The position numbers were made by a program, and so were the translations under genes. The notes beneath the pieces are model-generated. The model was not told where the DNA came from and did not search any database. It worked only from the letters and a program-made list of their open reading frames with translations. Of a stretch of DNA of 64,000 bases, positions 36,408 through 44,071 are shown piece after piece. Each line of letters starts with the position of its first letter. Position 1 is the first letter of the stretch. The DNA comes from Candidatus Aminicenantes bacterium UBA6228 (lineage in GTDB: Bacteria; Acidobacteriota; Aminicenantia; Aminicenantales; Saccharicenantaceae): assembly GCA_002441005.1 (NCBI GenBank), contig DJWO01000009.1, positions 310,001-374,000 on the forward strand, in the 5' to 3' direction.

Positions 36408-37475
36408 TTATTCTCCAGCCTCTCCAGTTATTTCCCGCCTGATATAAGTTACGACATTAGGCAGGCCTATATCTCCGGGACAAACCCGGGCACAACGGCC
36501 ACAGCCCACGCACCCCGGGCGCAGATATTTTTTCGATTGGGAATAGGACAATTTACAAAAGAATCTCTTGTTCCGGCGGTCTTCCACTGGCTTCCTGGGA
36601 TTATTGTCGCCAGCCATTTTGGTGTAGCCTTCAAAAGAGCAGGAATCCCAGGTCCTTAGCCGGTTAGTCTCGCCGCTCTCCTGGTTAGCCTCTTCAATAT
36701 TAAAACAGGAACAGGTTGGACAGACAAAAGAGCAAGCTCCGCATTCAAAGCACTGATTACCAATATATTCCCAGACTTCAGGTTTGATAAAACCGGTCGT
36801 CAACCGGTTGGTTGCCCTGGAAATCCAGGCTTTATTTTCTAAAGCCCAGCGGTCAAAGGAGGAAACAGAATCATCTATAATCTTTTTCTTAAGAACAGAA
36901 GCTTCCGGTCCGGCTTCCGGCAACTTAAATTCATCAATCAGAGCCTGACCCTTTTTCGAGCCAGCTTCGACCAGATAGCCGCGGCCGGCCAGGGTCAAGT
37001 CAAGGTCAAAACCCTCTTTAGCCGCGGGGCCGCTGTCCGTACAGACGCAGAAACACTGGGGAAAGGGCCGGAGACAGGTGTTGGAAATAATAAATAATTT
37101 TTTCCGGTGGGCTAAATAAAATTCATCAACAAACTCCTGCCCGAGGAAAAAGCGGTCCAGGCAAAGCAAACCAGTCAGATCGCAGGATCTTAAACCGATT
37201 AGAGCTTTAGGCTCAAGGAGATTGAGCTGTTCGATTCGAGCCTGTTTAGTCTCTGGTTCGTAACGGTATTTGAGGATTTCTTCCAAATGAGGGAAAAGAA
37301 TAAACCTGGGCGGATTATAAGGGATAGCTGCCTGCAGGTCTAGCTCGGAGAGGTCAGTTAAATGATCAAAAATCACTTCACCTGAAACCCGGTCATGGCG
37401 TGGGCCAAAAATTTTATATTCCTCGCCCAGCTTTTTGATCAGAAGTTCCAACTGCTCGCTCGTCAGCCAGTACAT
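36408..37475 (-). CDS. 4Fe-4S dicluster electron-transfer subunit (HydB / AsrA-like)
   Basis: The 355-residue protein has a long N-terminal domain with scattered cysteines (GLRSCDLTGLLCLD, TCLRPFPQCFCVC), then two ferredoxin-type cluster motifs (CFECGACSFVCPTCSC near 240 and CVGCGRCARVCPGD near 325). It resembles the beta subunit of sulfhydrogenase and AsrA, which carry electrons between flavin and catalytic subunits. It lies four bases after the molybdopterin enzyme and five before the flavin subunit, so the three form one complex by inference. Confidence 0.88.
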   Translation of the reverse strand: MYWLTSEQLELLIKKLGEEYKIFGPRHDRVSGEVIFDHLTDLSELDLQAAIPYNPPRFILFPHLEEILKYRYEPETKQARIEQLNLLEPKALIGLRSCDLTGLLCLDRFFLGQEFVDEFYLAHRKKLFIISNTCLRPFPQCFCVCTDSGPAAKEGFDLDLTLAGRGYLVEAGSKKGQALIDEFKLPEAGPEASVLKKKIIDDSVSSFDRWALENKAWISRATNRLTTGFIKPEVWEYIGNQCFECGACSFVCPTCSCFNIEEANQESGETNRLRTWDSCSFEGYTKMAGDNNPRKPVEDRRNKRFFCKLSYSQSKKYLRPGCVGCGRCARVCPGDIGLPNVVTYIRREITGEAGE

Positions 37476-37478
37476 AGT

Positions 37479-39497
37479 TTACCCCACCTTTTCCAGCCGG
37501 ACAGGCAGGAAAAATTCCTCGTTCTTTTCGAGATCTACAACCTGCCGGTGAAGAAATTCAGGAATCATCTCATCTATAAAGTAAGGAATATAAAGCATCC
37601 CGGAAAGAATATCCCGGGAAATTCTGACTGCCAGCCTGACTTCGGCTGATTCAGCCACCACCCGGACCAGCTGCTTTTCTCTTAAGCCCAGACGCCGGGC
37701 ATCTTCTTCTGATATTTCGACAAAACCCCTGGGATAAAGAAGCAGCAGGGCATTATATTCGCGTTTGGGAATAAAGGTCCTTTTCATCACCGAATTCTGG
37801 TGCCAGAAATAATTGCTGCGTCCTACCACTAATTTAAAGGGAAAATCTTTCTGAATTTCTTGATCATAAGCCAGACTCTGGCCCGGCCAGCCAGCCGGAA
37901 TAAATTGAAAACGGCGACCGGCATCTTCAGCCAGGAGACAATCTGTCCCCTCAGGATGAAGATCATCGCAGGGCCATTTCAGGCCAAGCCGGGTAGTGAG
38001 TTTTTCATAAGTCAGACCGGAATAATACGGAACCAGCTGACTGATCTCGCTCATGATGTCTTCAGCTGAATGATAGTTCCAGTTATGCCCCAGGGCTCTG
38101 GCCAGAGCAGTCAGTATTTCCCATAAGGGCCGGACCCCGGCCGGCGGATCAATTTTTTTCTGAGCTAACTGAACCCGCCGTTCAGAATTAGTATAAGTTC
38201 CATCGCCTTCCACATAACTTGTCCGGGGAAAGATGACATCAGCCAGAGAAGCAAAAGAATTGTGATAGGCGCCGAAATAGACTACCAAATCAAGTTGATT
38301 AATCCGGTTGACATGCCTGATTATCTCTTCATCATGATCAACGATAAAAAGAGCTTTAATAGCTTCCTGGTCAGACAGACAGGCATCAACATTTCTCCCC
38401 GGCCAGCGGTCAAGCCTGACCCGCCAGAAATTTTCCAGTTTTTCCCAGGCCTGCTCATCTGTGACCGCAGCATAGCCCGGAAGAAAGACAGGTGAAACTC
38501 CCAGATCATAACTGCCCAGCAAGTTGCTGACTCCGGTTACCGGATTAAGGCCACTCCCTCGCCGACCGATTTTACCGGCCAAAAGAAAAAGGTTGAAGAG
38601 AGCAGCCATGGTCCGGCTGTCCAGGCTCTGCACTCCGGTTGGGTAAAAAGCATAGGCTGAATCCGATTCGGCCAGCTGGCCGGCCAGTCTGACTATCTGC
38701 TCTTTTTCTATTCCGGTAATTTCTACTACCTTATCAATTTCAACCAGTTTCAATCCGTCGATAAAGCTCTGGCTGTTGGCAGTAAATCTGGATAGATAGT
38801 CAAGATCAATTTTTCTGTCATCAGCCAGGACCCTGGCCAAACCCTGAAGGAGGTAAAAAATTGTTCCAGGCCTGGGCCTTAAATGAACCTGACTGAGCCT
38901 GGCCATCTGGGTTTTCCGGGGAGAAATAGTGGCCAGAAAAGCACCAGCCCGGTGAGCATAATGGATTTCACTGGCTATAATCGGATTTTGTTTGGTCAGG
39001 TCGCCACCCACAACTAAAATAAAGTCAGCCTGCCTTAATTCGGCCAGCGAGCCAGTCATGGCTGGCCAGCCGCAGCCTTCAAGAAGCACCCTGGCACTTT
39101 CCTCCTGACCGGCATCTGAAGACAGGCTGAGATTATTAGTCTTAATAACCGACCGGGCAAATTTACCTAAAAGGTAATTCTCTTCATTTGAAGCCCGGGG
39201 AGAGCCAAGAAAAGCCACTTCCCGGCCAGAAATGTTTTTTATTTTCCTGGCTACAAAATCAATGGCTGTTTCCAAAGAAACCTGCCTGAAACAGCCCTGG
39301 TCTTTAATGAGTGGCTGATTAATTCTATCTTCTGTCTGAAGAAGTTCATGAATATGCCAGCCCCGGACACACAACCGCCCGCGGCTTAAGGGATGACCGG
39401 ATAGAGGATAAACACCCCGGACTCGATTACCTTCCACCCGAAGAAGATGGCCACAGCCAGTACCGCAGAAGTTACATATACCTCGATAGTAAGGCAC
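37479..39497 (-). CDS. Molybdopterin oxidoreductase (formate dehydrogenase-like)
   Basis: The 672-residue enzyme starts with the 4Fe-4S motif CNFCGTGCG followed by the fourth Cys in GRLCVRG, then the two halves of the MGD-binding domain (VVGGDLTKQNPI, FYPTGVQSLDSRTMAALFNLF, TSYVEGDGTYTNSERRVQ) and a C-terminal MopB domain (VGRSNYFWHQ). Formate dehydrogenases have Cys or Sec as metal ligand in an A-R-x-C/U-H motif. Here the corresponding stretch reads NNLSLSSDAGQEES, so I see neither residue. The substrate is therefore uncertain. No Tat signal is present, which fits a cytoplasmic enzyme. Confidence 0.88.
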   Translation of the reverse strand: MPYYRGICNFCGTGCGHLLRVEGNRVRGVYPLSGHPLSRGRLCVRGWHIHELLQTEDRINQPLIKDQGCFRQVSLETAIDFVARKIKNISGREVAFLGSPRASNEENYLLGKFARSVIKTNNLSLSSDAGQEESARVLLEGCGWPAMTGSLAELRQADFILVVGGDLTKQNPIIASEIHYAHRAGAFLATISPRKTQMARLSQVHLRPRPGTIFYLLQGLARVLADDRKIDLDYLSRFTANSQSFIDGLKLVEIDKVVEITGIEKEQIVRLAGQLAESDSAYAFYPTGVQSLDSRTMAALFNLFLLAGKIGRRGSGLNPVTGVSNLLGSYDLGVSPVFLPGYAAVTDEQAWEKLENFWRVRLDRWPGRNVDACLSDQEAIKALFIVDHDEEIIRHVNRINQLDLVVYFGAYHNSFASLADVIFPRTSYVEGDGTYTNSERRVQLAQKKIDPPAGVRPLWEILTALARALGHNWNYHSAEDIMSEISQLVPYYSGLTYEKLTTRLGLKWPCDDLHPEGTDCLLAEDAGRRFQFIPAGWPGQSLAYDQEIQKDFPFKLVVGRSNYFWHQNSVMKRTFIPKREYNALLLLYPRGFVEISEEDARRLGLREKQLVRVVAESAEVRLAVRISRDILSGMLYIPYFIDEMIPEFLHRQVVDLEKNEEFFLPVRLEKVG

Positions 39498-39577
39498 TCT
39501 TTTTCTCCTCGGCAGTCAGGTCTTTAGAATTATGTCTTTTTTCTCTTGCGTATTAAGCTAAAAAATAACAGAAAAGC

Positions 39578-40090
39578 CTAACCTTGTAAACTCTTAAAAC
39601 CGGGTTGGGAGATAAAGATGTTCAGTAAATACCTGGTATTATAAAGAGTTGAGATCCCACCCAGGAACCTCTCCTTGATCATACCTTTGGGCAATTCATC
39701 AATAGCCGTTTTCAGTTGATCCAGCGAGGCCTGAAGACGGTCAAAGGAAGAGGCCAGCAGACCGGCTTCTTCTGAGCGGCGAAAACCCTCCATCAGCCGG
39801 GCGATCGACTCAGGCTGATCAAAGGCCTGCCTGAAAAAATCCTTAACTCTGTCGGGCAGGCCAGCCAGGGCTTTTTCCAGCAAGCAGCATCTGGCCAGCT
39901 GATAACCCAACCTGACTTCTGCCAGGTCCCTCTGGACATATTTCTCCGGGTAAAGCTCAAAATAAGCCTGCCCCAGGGCTTCCATCTCGCTGCTGGTCAG
40001 ATTAAAGTTACCTCCCAGTTTTCTGACTTCCTGACAAAAAGCATCCAGGTCTGAATTTTGACGAAAAAGGTCAGCCAGGGAAGGAGCCAT
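39578..40090 (-). CDS. Hypothetical helical protein of the redox operon, 170 aa
   Basis: I do not recognise this protein. It is acidic, almost wholly helical, with two cysteines near the middle (ARCCLLEK) and no membrane segment. It lies between the response regulator (30 bases upstream) and the molybdopterin enzyme (80 bases downstream), so it is probably transcribed with them. It might be a dedicated assembly chaperone for the Mo enzyme, in the way that TorD/NarJ-type helical proteins are, but the sequence itself does not show those motifs. Confidence 0.65.
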   Translation of the reverse strand: MAPSLADLFRQNSDLDAFCQEVRKLGGNFNLTSSEMEALGQAYFELYPEKYVQRDLAEVRLGYQLARCCLLEKALAGLPDRVKDFFRQAFDQPESIARLMEGFRRSEEAGLLASSFDRLQASLDQLKTAIDELPKGMIKERFLGGISTLYNTRYLLNIFISQPGFKSLQG

Positions 40091-40120
40091 TTTAAAACTT
40101 TATTCTCAGCTGAAAATTCC

Positions 40121-40498
40121 TCAGGACTTTTTTCTCTGTTTTTCCAGCACCTTGAGGAGCAAATCAAAATTAACTGGCTTCTGGAAGACACCGTTAAAAC
40201 CCAGGTCGTCAAGACCGATTGTCCTGGCAGTGGCATCACCTATGGTGCTCAGCAGAAAAACTGGAAGGTCAGGCTTTTCTTTTTTGATTACTCCGGCTAC
40301 TTTCGCTCCGGCATCGATATCTTCCATCATCATGTCGCACAGAACTATATCCGGCTGGACCTGATGGAACAGCTCCAGCCCTTCGTTACCGCTCAGAGCT
40401 GTGAAGGCTTCATATCCGCTGGCTTCAAGAATGGCTTTAACAGAAACGCAGATAGCCGGATCGTCATCTATAACGAGAATTCTGGTTTTATCGGACAT
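40121..40498 (-). CDS. Single-domain response regulator
   Basis: The 125 residues are a bare receiver domain: acidic pair Asp11-Asp12, phosphoacceptor Asp55 (IVLCDMMM), Ser84-Thr85 and Lys107 in FQKPV. There is no output domain, so it acts by protein contact or as part of a phosphorelay. An AGGAGG Shine-Dalgarno sequence precedes the ATG. The kinase remnant at the far end of the operon may have been its partner. A TG-T-TATAAA extended -10-like box lies at 40531-40526. Confidence 0.88.
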   Translation of the reverse strand: MSDKTRILVIDDDPAICVSVKAILEASGYEAFTALSGNEGLELFHQVQPDIVLCDMMMEDIDAGAKVAGVIKKEKPDLPVFLLSTIGDATARTIGLDDLGFNGVFQKPVNFDLLLKVLEKQRKKS

Positions 40499-40626
40499 CG
40501 GTTCCTCCTGAATTAATTAGAATTATTTATAACATACAAAAGAGAGGAAAGAAAGACACCGAAGTGTTAGTCCGGCCATTTAAGGAGTTTTAAAAAAATG
40601 ATTTCCAGGAAACCTTTAGATTGAAA

Positions 40627-40703
40627 TGGCGGGGCCGACGAGGCTCGAACTCGCGACCTCCGGCGTGACAGGCCGGCGTTCTAACCAGCTGAACTACGAC
40701 CCC
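40627..40703 (-). tRNA. tRNA-Asp (anticodon GTC)
   Basis: On the reverse strand the 77 bases fold as a class I tRNA: acceptor GGGGTCG with CGGCCCC (one G-U), D-arm GTTCAGCTGGTTAGAAC, anticodon loop CTGTCAC with GTC, T-loop GTTCGAGCC, discriminator G, encoded CCA. It occupies most of the 333-base gap between htpX and the response regulator; the remainder of that gap holds promoters only. Confidence 0.97.
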
Positions 40704-40718
40704 GCTCAGGGCGAGTAA

Positions 40719-40747
40719 ATTATAAACAAAGACTACTTAACTTGCAA
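40719..40747 (-). promoter_or_regulatory. Promoter of tRNA-Asp
   Basis: On the reverse strand TTGCAA (40747-40742) and a perfect TATAAT (40724-40719) are 17 bases apart, with the predicted start near 40712, nine bases before the tRNA. Confidence 0.6.
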
Positions 40748-40831
40748 GCCGCCTCTTCTTCTCCCCGCCAGCTTTGATTGGCCCGCCCTTGCTTTTTTAA
40801 TCCCGGAATAATCAGATTAAACCGGTGAGTC

Positions 40832-41740
40832 TCAAGTTTTATCAAAAGACATTTTTTCCAGGGCAGCAATTCTTTCTTCAATCGGGGGATGAGTGCTGAA
40901 GAGCTTATTAACCCGGCCTTTGATGTTCTTCAGGGGGTTGACAATGTAAAGATGAGCGGTGGCTTTGTTAGCCACTTCCAGCGGCTCAGGATCGGCCGCC
41001 AGTTTCTTCAGGGCCGAAGCCAGCCCGGCTGGATATCTGGTCAGCATGGCTCCGTTGGCATCAGCCAGAAACTCCCGCCGCCGGGAAATAGCCAGTTGCA
41101 TCAACTGAGCAATAAGAGGTGACAGAATGGCCAGTATCAGGCCGATTACCAACAGAATGGCTCCAGCCTGGCCGCCGCCTTTTTCCTGGTTTCTTCTCCG
41201 GCCGCCGCCCCACCAGAAGCTGCGCAGCATCCAGTCGGATAACAGAGCAATTATTCCGACCATGACCACTGCCACCGTTTGCAGGAGGACGTCATAGTTT
41301 TTGATATGGGACATCTCGTGAGCAATGACGCCTTCGAGCTCGAGACGATTCATCTTCTGGAGTAGACCGGTAGTAACACAAATCACTGAATGTTCAGGGT
41401 TCCGCCCGGTAGCAAAAGCATTCGGGGCTGTATCATCAATGACATAGCAGCCAGGAGTGGGAAGACCGGCAGCCAGGGCCAGCCCCTCAACTATGTTATA
41501 GAGATAAGGATATTCTTCTTTGGAAGCGGGCCGGGCATGACTGATGGCCAGGACAATTTTATCACTGGAATAATAGCCGCCGACAGCCGAGACTAAGGAG
41601 ATAATCAGAGCGATAACCAACCCGCCCCGGCCCCAGCCCGTCACCTGCTCGAAAGCCCAGACCACCAGCAGAACTAAAGCAGCAAAAAACAAAACCAGAA
41701 AAACAGATTTGACTTTATTGGCTGTTATCTGTTCATACAT
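40832..41740 (-). CDS. htpX: Membrane zinc protease HtpX
   Basis: HtpX is an M48-family protease of the inner membrane that degrades misfolded membrane proteins with the active site facing the cytoplasm. The 302-residue product has two N-terminal helices (about 11-30 and 41-58), the zinc motif HEMSH (141-145), two further helices (about 155-175 and 195-220) and the third ligand in REFLADANG. It ends with FSTHPPIEERI, a family hallmark. The next gene upstream, lemA, is a common partner. Confidence 0.95.
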   Translation of the reverse strand: MYEQITANKVKSVFLVLFFAALVLLVVWAFEQVTGWGRGGLVIALIISLVSAVGGYYSSDKIVLAISHARPASKEEYPYLYNIVEGLALAAGLPTPGCYVIDDTAPNAFATGRNPEHSVICVTTGLLQKMNRLELEGVIAHEMSHIKNYDVLLQTVAVVMVGIIALLSDWMLRSFWWGGGRRRNQEKGGGQAGAILLVIGLILAILSPLIAQLMQLAISRRREFLADANGAMLTRYPAGLASALKKLAADPEPLEVANKATAHLYIVNPLKNIKGRVNKLFSTHPPIEERIAALEKMSFDKT

Positions 41741-41801
41741 GCCATAAGACCATCTTCCTTCAGCCTCAGCCGACGCCTGCCACAGTTATTCAACCCGGCC
41801 T

Positions 41802-42356
41802 TTAGAAGGAAACTTTAACCGGCCCGCGAGCCTCTGGCTCTTCAATTTCGAAATACTCTCTCGGCTTAAAACCAAACATACTGGCAATAATATTGGAAGG
41901 AAAAACCTGTTGCTTCATGTTGAATTTCATGATGGTATCATTATAGAACTGCCGGGCATAAGCGATCTTGCCTTCCGTGCCGGCCAGCTCTTCCTGCAGC
42001 AAAAGGAAATTCTGGTTAGCTTTCAGTTCCGGATAGTTTTCGACGACGGCAAAGAGTGATTTCAAGGCCCCGGTTAACATGTTTTCGGCTTCACCCTGCT
42101 CTTTGACGGTCTGGGCATTAATGGCCTTCGTTCTGGCTTCAGTTACTTTTTCAAAAACCTCTCTCTCATGCTTGGCATAACCTTTTACCGTTTCGACCAG
42201 ATTCGGTATCAGGTCATAGCGCCGTCTGAGCTGGACATCAACTTGCGACCAGGCGTTATCGCAGCGGTTTCTCAGAACAACCAGGCTGTTGTAAATGGCT
42301 ATACCCATGACGAGCAGCAGCCCGACAATAATCAAGAGAATGATCAACGCACCCAT
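41802..42356 (-). CDS. lemA: LemA family membrane protein
   Basis: The 184-residue product has an N-terminal membrane helix (about 3-25) followed by the LemA helical domain: LVVLRNRCDNAWSQVDVQLRRRYDLIPNLVETVKGYAKHE, then FNDT-type RQFYNDTIMKFN and FPSNIIASMFGFKPREYFE. LemA proteins are of unknown activity and are very often encoded beside htpX, as here. The 61-base gap between the two is compatible with one transcript. Confidence 0.94.
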   Translation of the reverse strand: MGALIILLIIVGLLLVMGIAIYNSLVVLRNRCDNAWSQVDVQLRRRYDLIPNLVETVKGYAKHEREVFEKVTEARTKAINAQTVKEQGEAENMLTGALKSLFAVVENYPELKANQNFLLLQEELAGTEGKIAYARQFYNDTIMKFNMKQQVFPSNIIASMFGFKPREYFEIEEPEARGPVKVSF

Positions 42357-42464
42357 TTGTTTCTCCTTTCAAGCCCTGTTTTTATCTTTAAAAGGTTTGA
42401 TGAAGGCAGGATATTAGTCTTAATCAAAAAAATCAAGCTTTAATAAGCTTTAGAAAAAATTCAA

Positions 42465-42494
42465 TTGACTTGAATTTACCCGAAATGTTATATT
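42465..42494 (+). promoter_or_regulatory. Promoter of citrate synthase
   Basis: TTGACT (42465-42470) and TATATT (42489-42494) with an 18-base spacer; predicted start near 42501 and a leader of about 65 bases. Confidence 0.55.
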
Positions 42495-42565
42495 CTGGCT
42501 CTAAACATTTCTAGGCTTAGCTTTATAATTTGATAGTAATTTATAGCCCAAAGGAGGTTATCTGA

Positions 42566-43888
42566 ATGGCTAATTTAAAAGAAAAATTTGTTGGTAAAAT
42601 GATGCCCATGCGCGACAGGATTCAGAAGATCCTGAAAGACCATGGGGAACTCAAAATTTCCGATGTGACCATTTCCCAGGCCTACGGCGGCATGAGGAGT
42701 GTGAAGTGCATGATGTGGGAATGCTCCGCCCTTGACCCCAATGAAGGTATTCGCTTCCGTGGTTACACCATACCGGAGGTCAGGGAGAAGCTGCCGAAAG
42801 CCCCTGGCAGCGAAGAACCACTGCCCGAAGGAATGTTTTACCTTCTGCTCACCGGTGATATCCCGACCTATGAGGATTGCCTGGAAATTTCTGAAGAGTG
42901 GCGGAAGAGAAGCGAACTTCCCAAGTACCTGATTGAAGTTATGAAAGCCATCCCGGCTGAGACTCACCCCATGACTCAATTTGCAATGGCTATCCTGCAA
43001 CTCCAGAAAGACTCGGTTTTTGCCGAAAGATACCGTCAGGGTATTCATAAGCTGGATTACTGGGATCCAATGTATGAAGATACCATGAACATTCTGGCCA
43101 AATTGCCAGCTATTGCCGCCTATATTTACCGGCGAACTTACAAGGGCGACAAGCACATTCCGGCCGATCCCAAGTTGGACTGGGGCGCTAACTTTGCCCA
43201 TATGCTGGGCATCACCGACGATCCGGCTTTTAAAGATTTAATGAGGCTCTATCTGGTTCTTCATTGCGACCACGAAGGCGGCAATGTTTCAGCTCACACC
43301 TGCCACTTAGTCGGCTCAGCCTTATCAGATGCTTACTATTCCTTATCAGCTTCGATGGACGGGCTGGCTGGCCCTCTGCATGGACTGGCTAACCAGGAAG
43401 TTCTCCGCTGGATTATGGAATTAATGGAAAAACTGGGCAGTACTCCGACCAAAGACCAGATCAGCCAGTACATCTGGGACACTCTGAACGCTGGCAAAGT
43501 CGTGCCGGGCTACGGGCATGCTGTTCTCCGCAAGACTGACCCCAGATTCATGGCTCAAAGAGAATTTGCTCTTAAGCACCTCCCCGATGATGAGATCTTC
43601 AAAGTCGTTAGCCTGGTCTTTGAAGTTGCTCCAGACATTCTGACCAAACATGGCAAGGCCAAGAACCCCTGGCCGAACGTTGATGCTCATTCTGGTTGTT
43701 TACTCTGGCACTATGGCGTAAAAGAGTATGACTTCTATACCGTCTTCTTTGGTGTGTCGAGAGCCCTGGGTGTTCTGGCCCAGCTCGTCTGGGATAGAGG
43801 ACTGGGCTTACCAATTGAACGGCCCAAGAGCATTACGACTGAATGGGTTGAGCAATTCATAGCTTCCCAGCAAGCACCTAAAGCCTGA
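42566..43888 (+). CDS. gltA: Citrate synthase, eukaryote-like (type I) form
   Basis: The enzyme condenses acetyl-CoA and oxaloacetate, entering the TCA cycle. The 440-residue sequence follows the mitochondrial-type family rather than the E. coli hexameric one: FRGYTIPEVREKLPKAP, HPMTQFAMAILQLQ, LHCDHEGGNVSAHT (first catalytic His), GLAGPLHGLANQEVLRW, PGYGHAVLRKTDPR (second His) and NVDAHSG (catalytic Asp). Such forms occur in Geobacter and Bacteroidetes relatives. A strong AAAGGAGGT Shine-Dalgarno sequence, a promoter and a terminator make it a single-gene unit. Confidence 0.96.
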   Translation: MANLKEKFVGKMMPMRDRIQKILKDHGELKISDVTISQAYGGMRSVKCMMWECSALDPNEGIRFRGYTIPEVREKLPKAPGSEEPLPEGMFYLLLTGDIPTYEDCLEISEEWRKRSELPKYLIEVMKAIPAETHPMTQFAMAILQLQKDSVFAERYRQGIHKLDYWDPMYEDTMNILAKLPAIAAYIYRRTYKGDKHIPADPKLDWGANFAHMLGITDDPAFKDLMRLYLVLHCDHEGGNVSAHTCHLVGSALSDAYYSLSASMDGLAGPLHGLANQEVLRWIMELMEKLGSTPTKDQISQYIWDTLNAGKVVPGYGHAVLRKTDPRFMAQREFALKHLPDDEIFKVVSLVFEVAPDILTKHGKAKNPWPNVDAHSGCLLWHYGVKEYDFYTVFFGVSRALGVLAQLVWDRGLGLPIERPKSITTEWVEQFIASQQAPKA

Positions 43889-43916
43889 AGCTAACTTTTT
43901 TAAGCTAAAGATTAAG

Positions 43917-43944
43917 GGCTGCCCAACCGGGCAGCCTTTTTTTT
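43917..43944 (+). terminator. Rho-independent terminator of citrate synthase
   Basis: GGCTGCCC and GGGCAGCC pair perfectly across AACC (43917-43936), followed by eight T (43937-43944). Confidence 0.92.
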
Positions 43945-44036
43945 GATTTAAATCTGAACCGGACTCCCGCCTTCGCTAAATAAATTATCTCATTGATCAA
44001 AAAACGACCTCACTGCCCTGTCCAGATTTTAACCGT

Positions 44037-44065
44037 TTGAATTTTGCCCTCAGCTAAACTAAAAT
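44037..44065 (+). promoter_or_regulatory. Promoter of murA, probably giving a leaderless message
   Basis: TTGAAT (44037-44042), 17 bases, then TAAAAT (44060-44065). The predicted start falls on the A of the ATG at 44072. There is no clear Shine-Dalgarno sequence. Confidence 0.5.
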
Positions 44066-44071
44066 CGAGGC

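Noticed and set aside
42575..43201. 208-codon frame opposite citrate synthase
   Set aside because: It is antisense to a highly conserved enzyme, has no Shine-Dalgarno sequence and no recognisable protein features.
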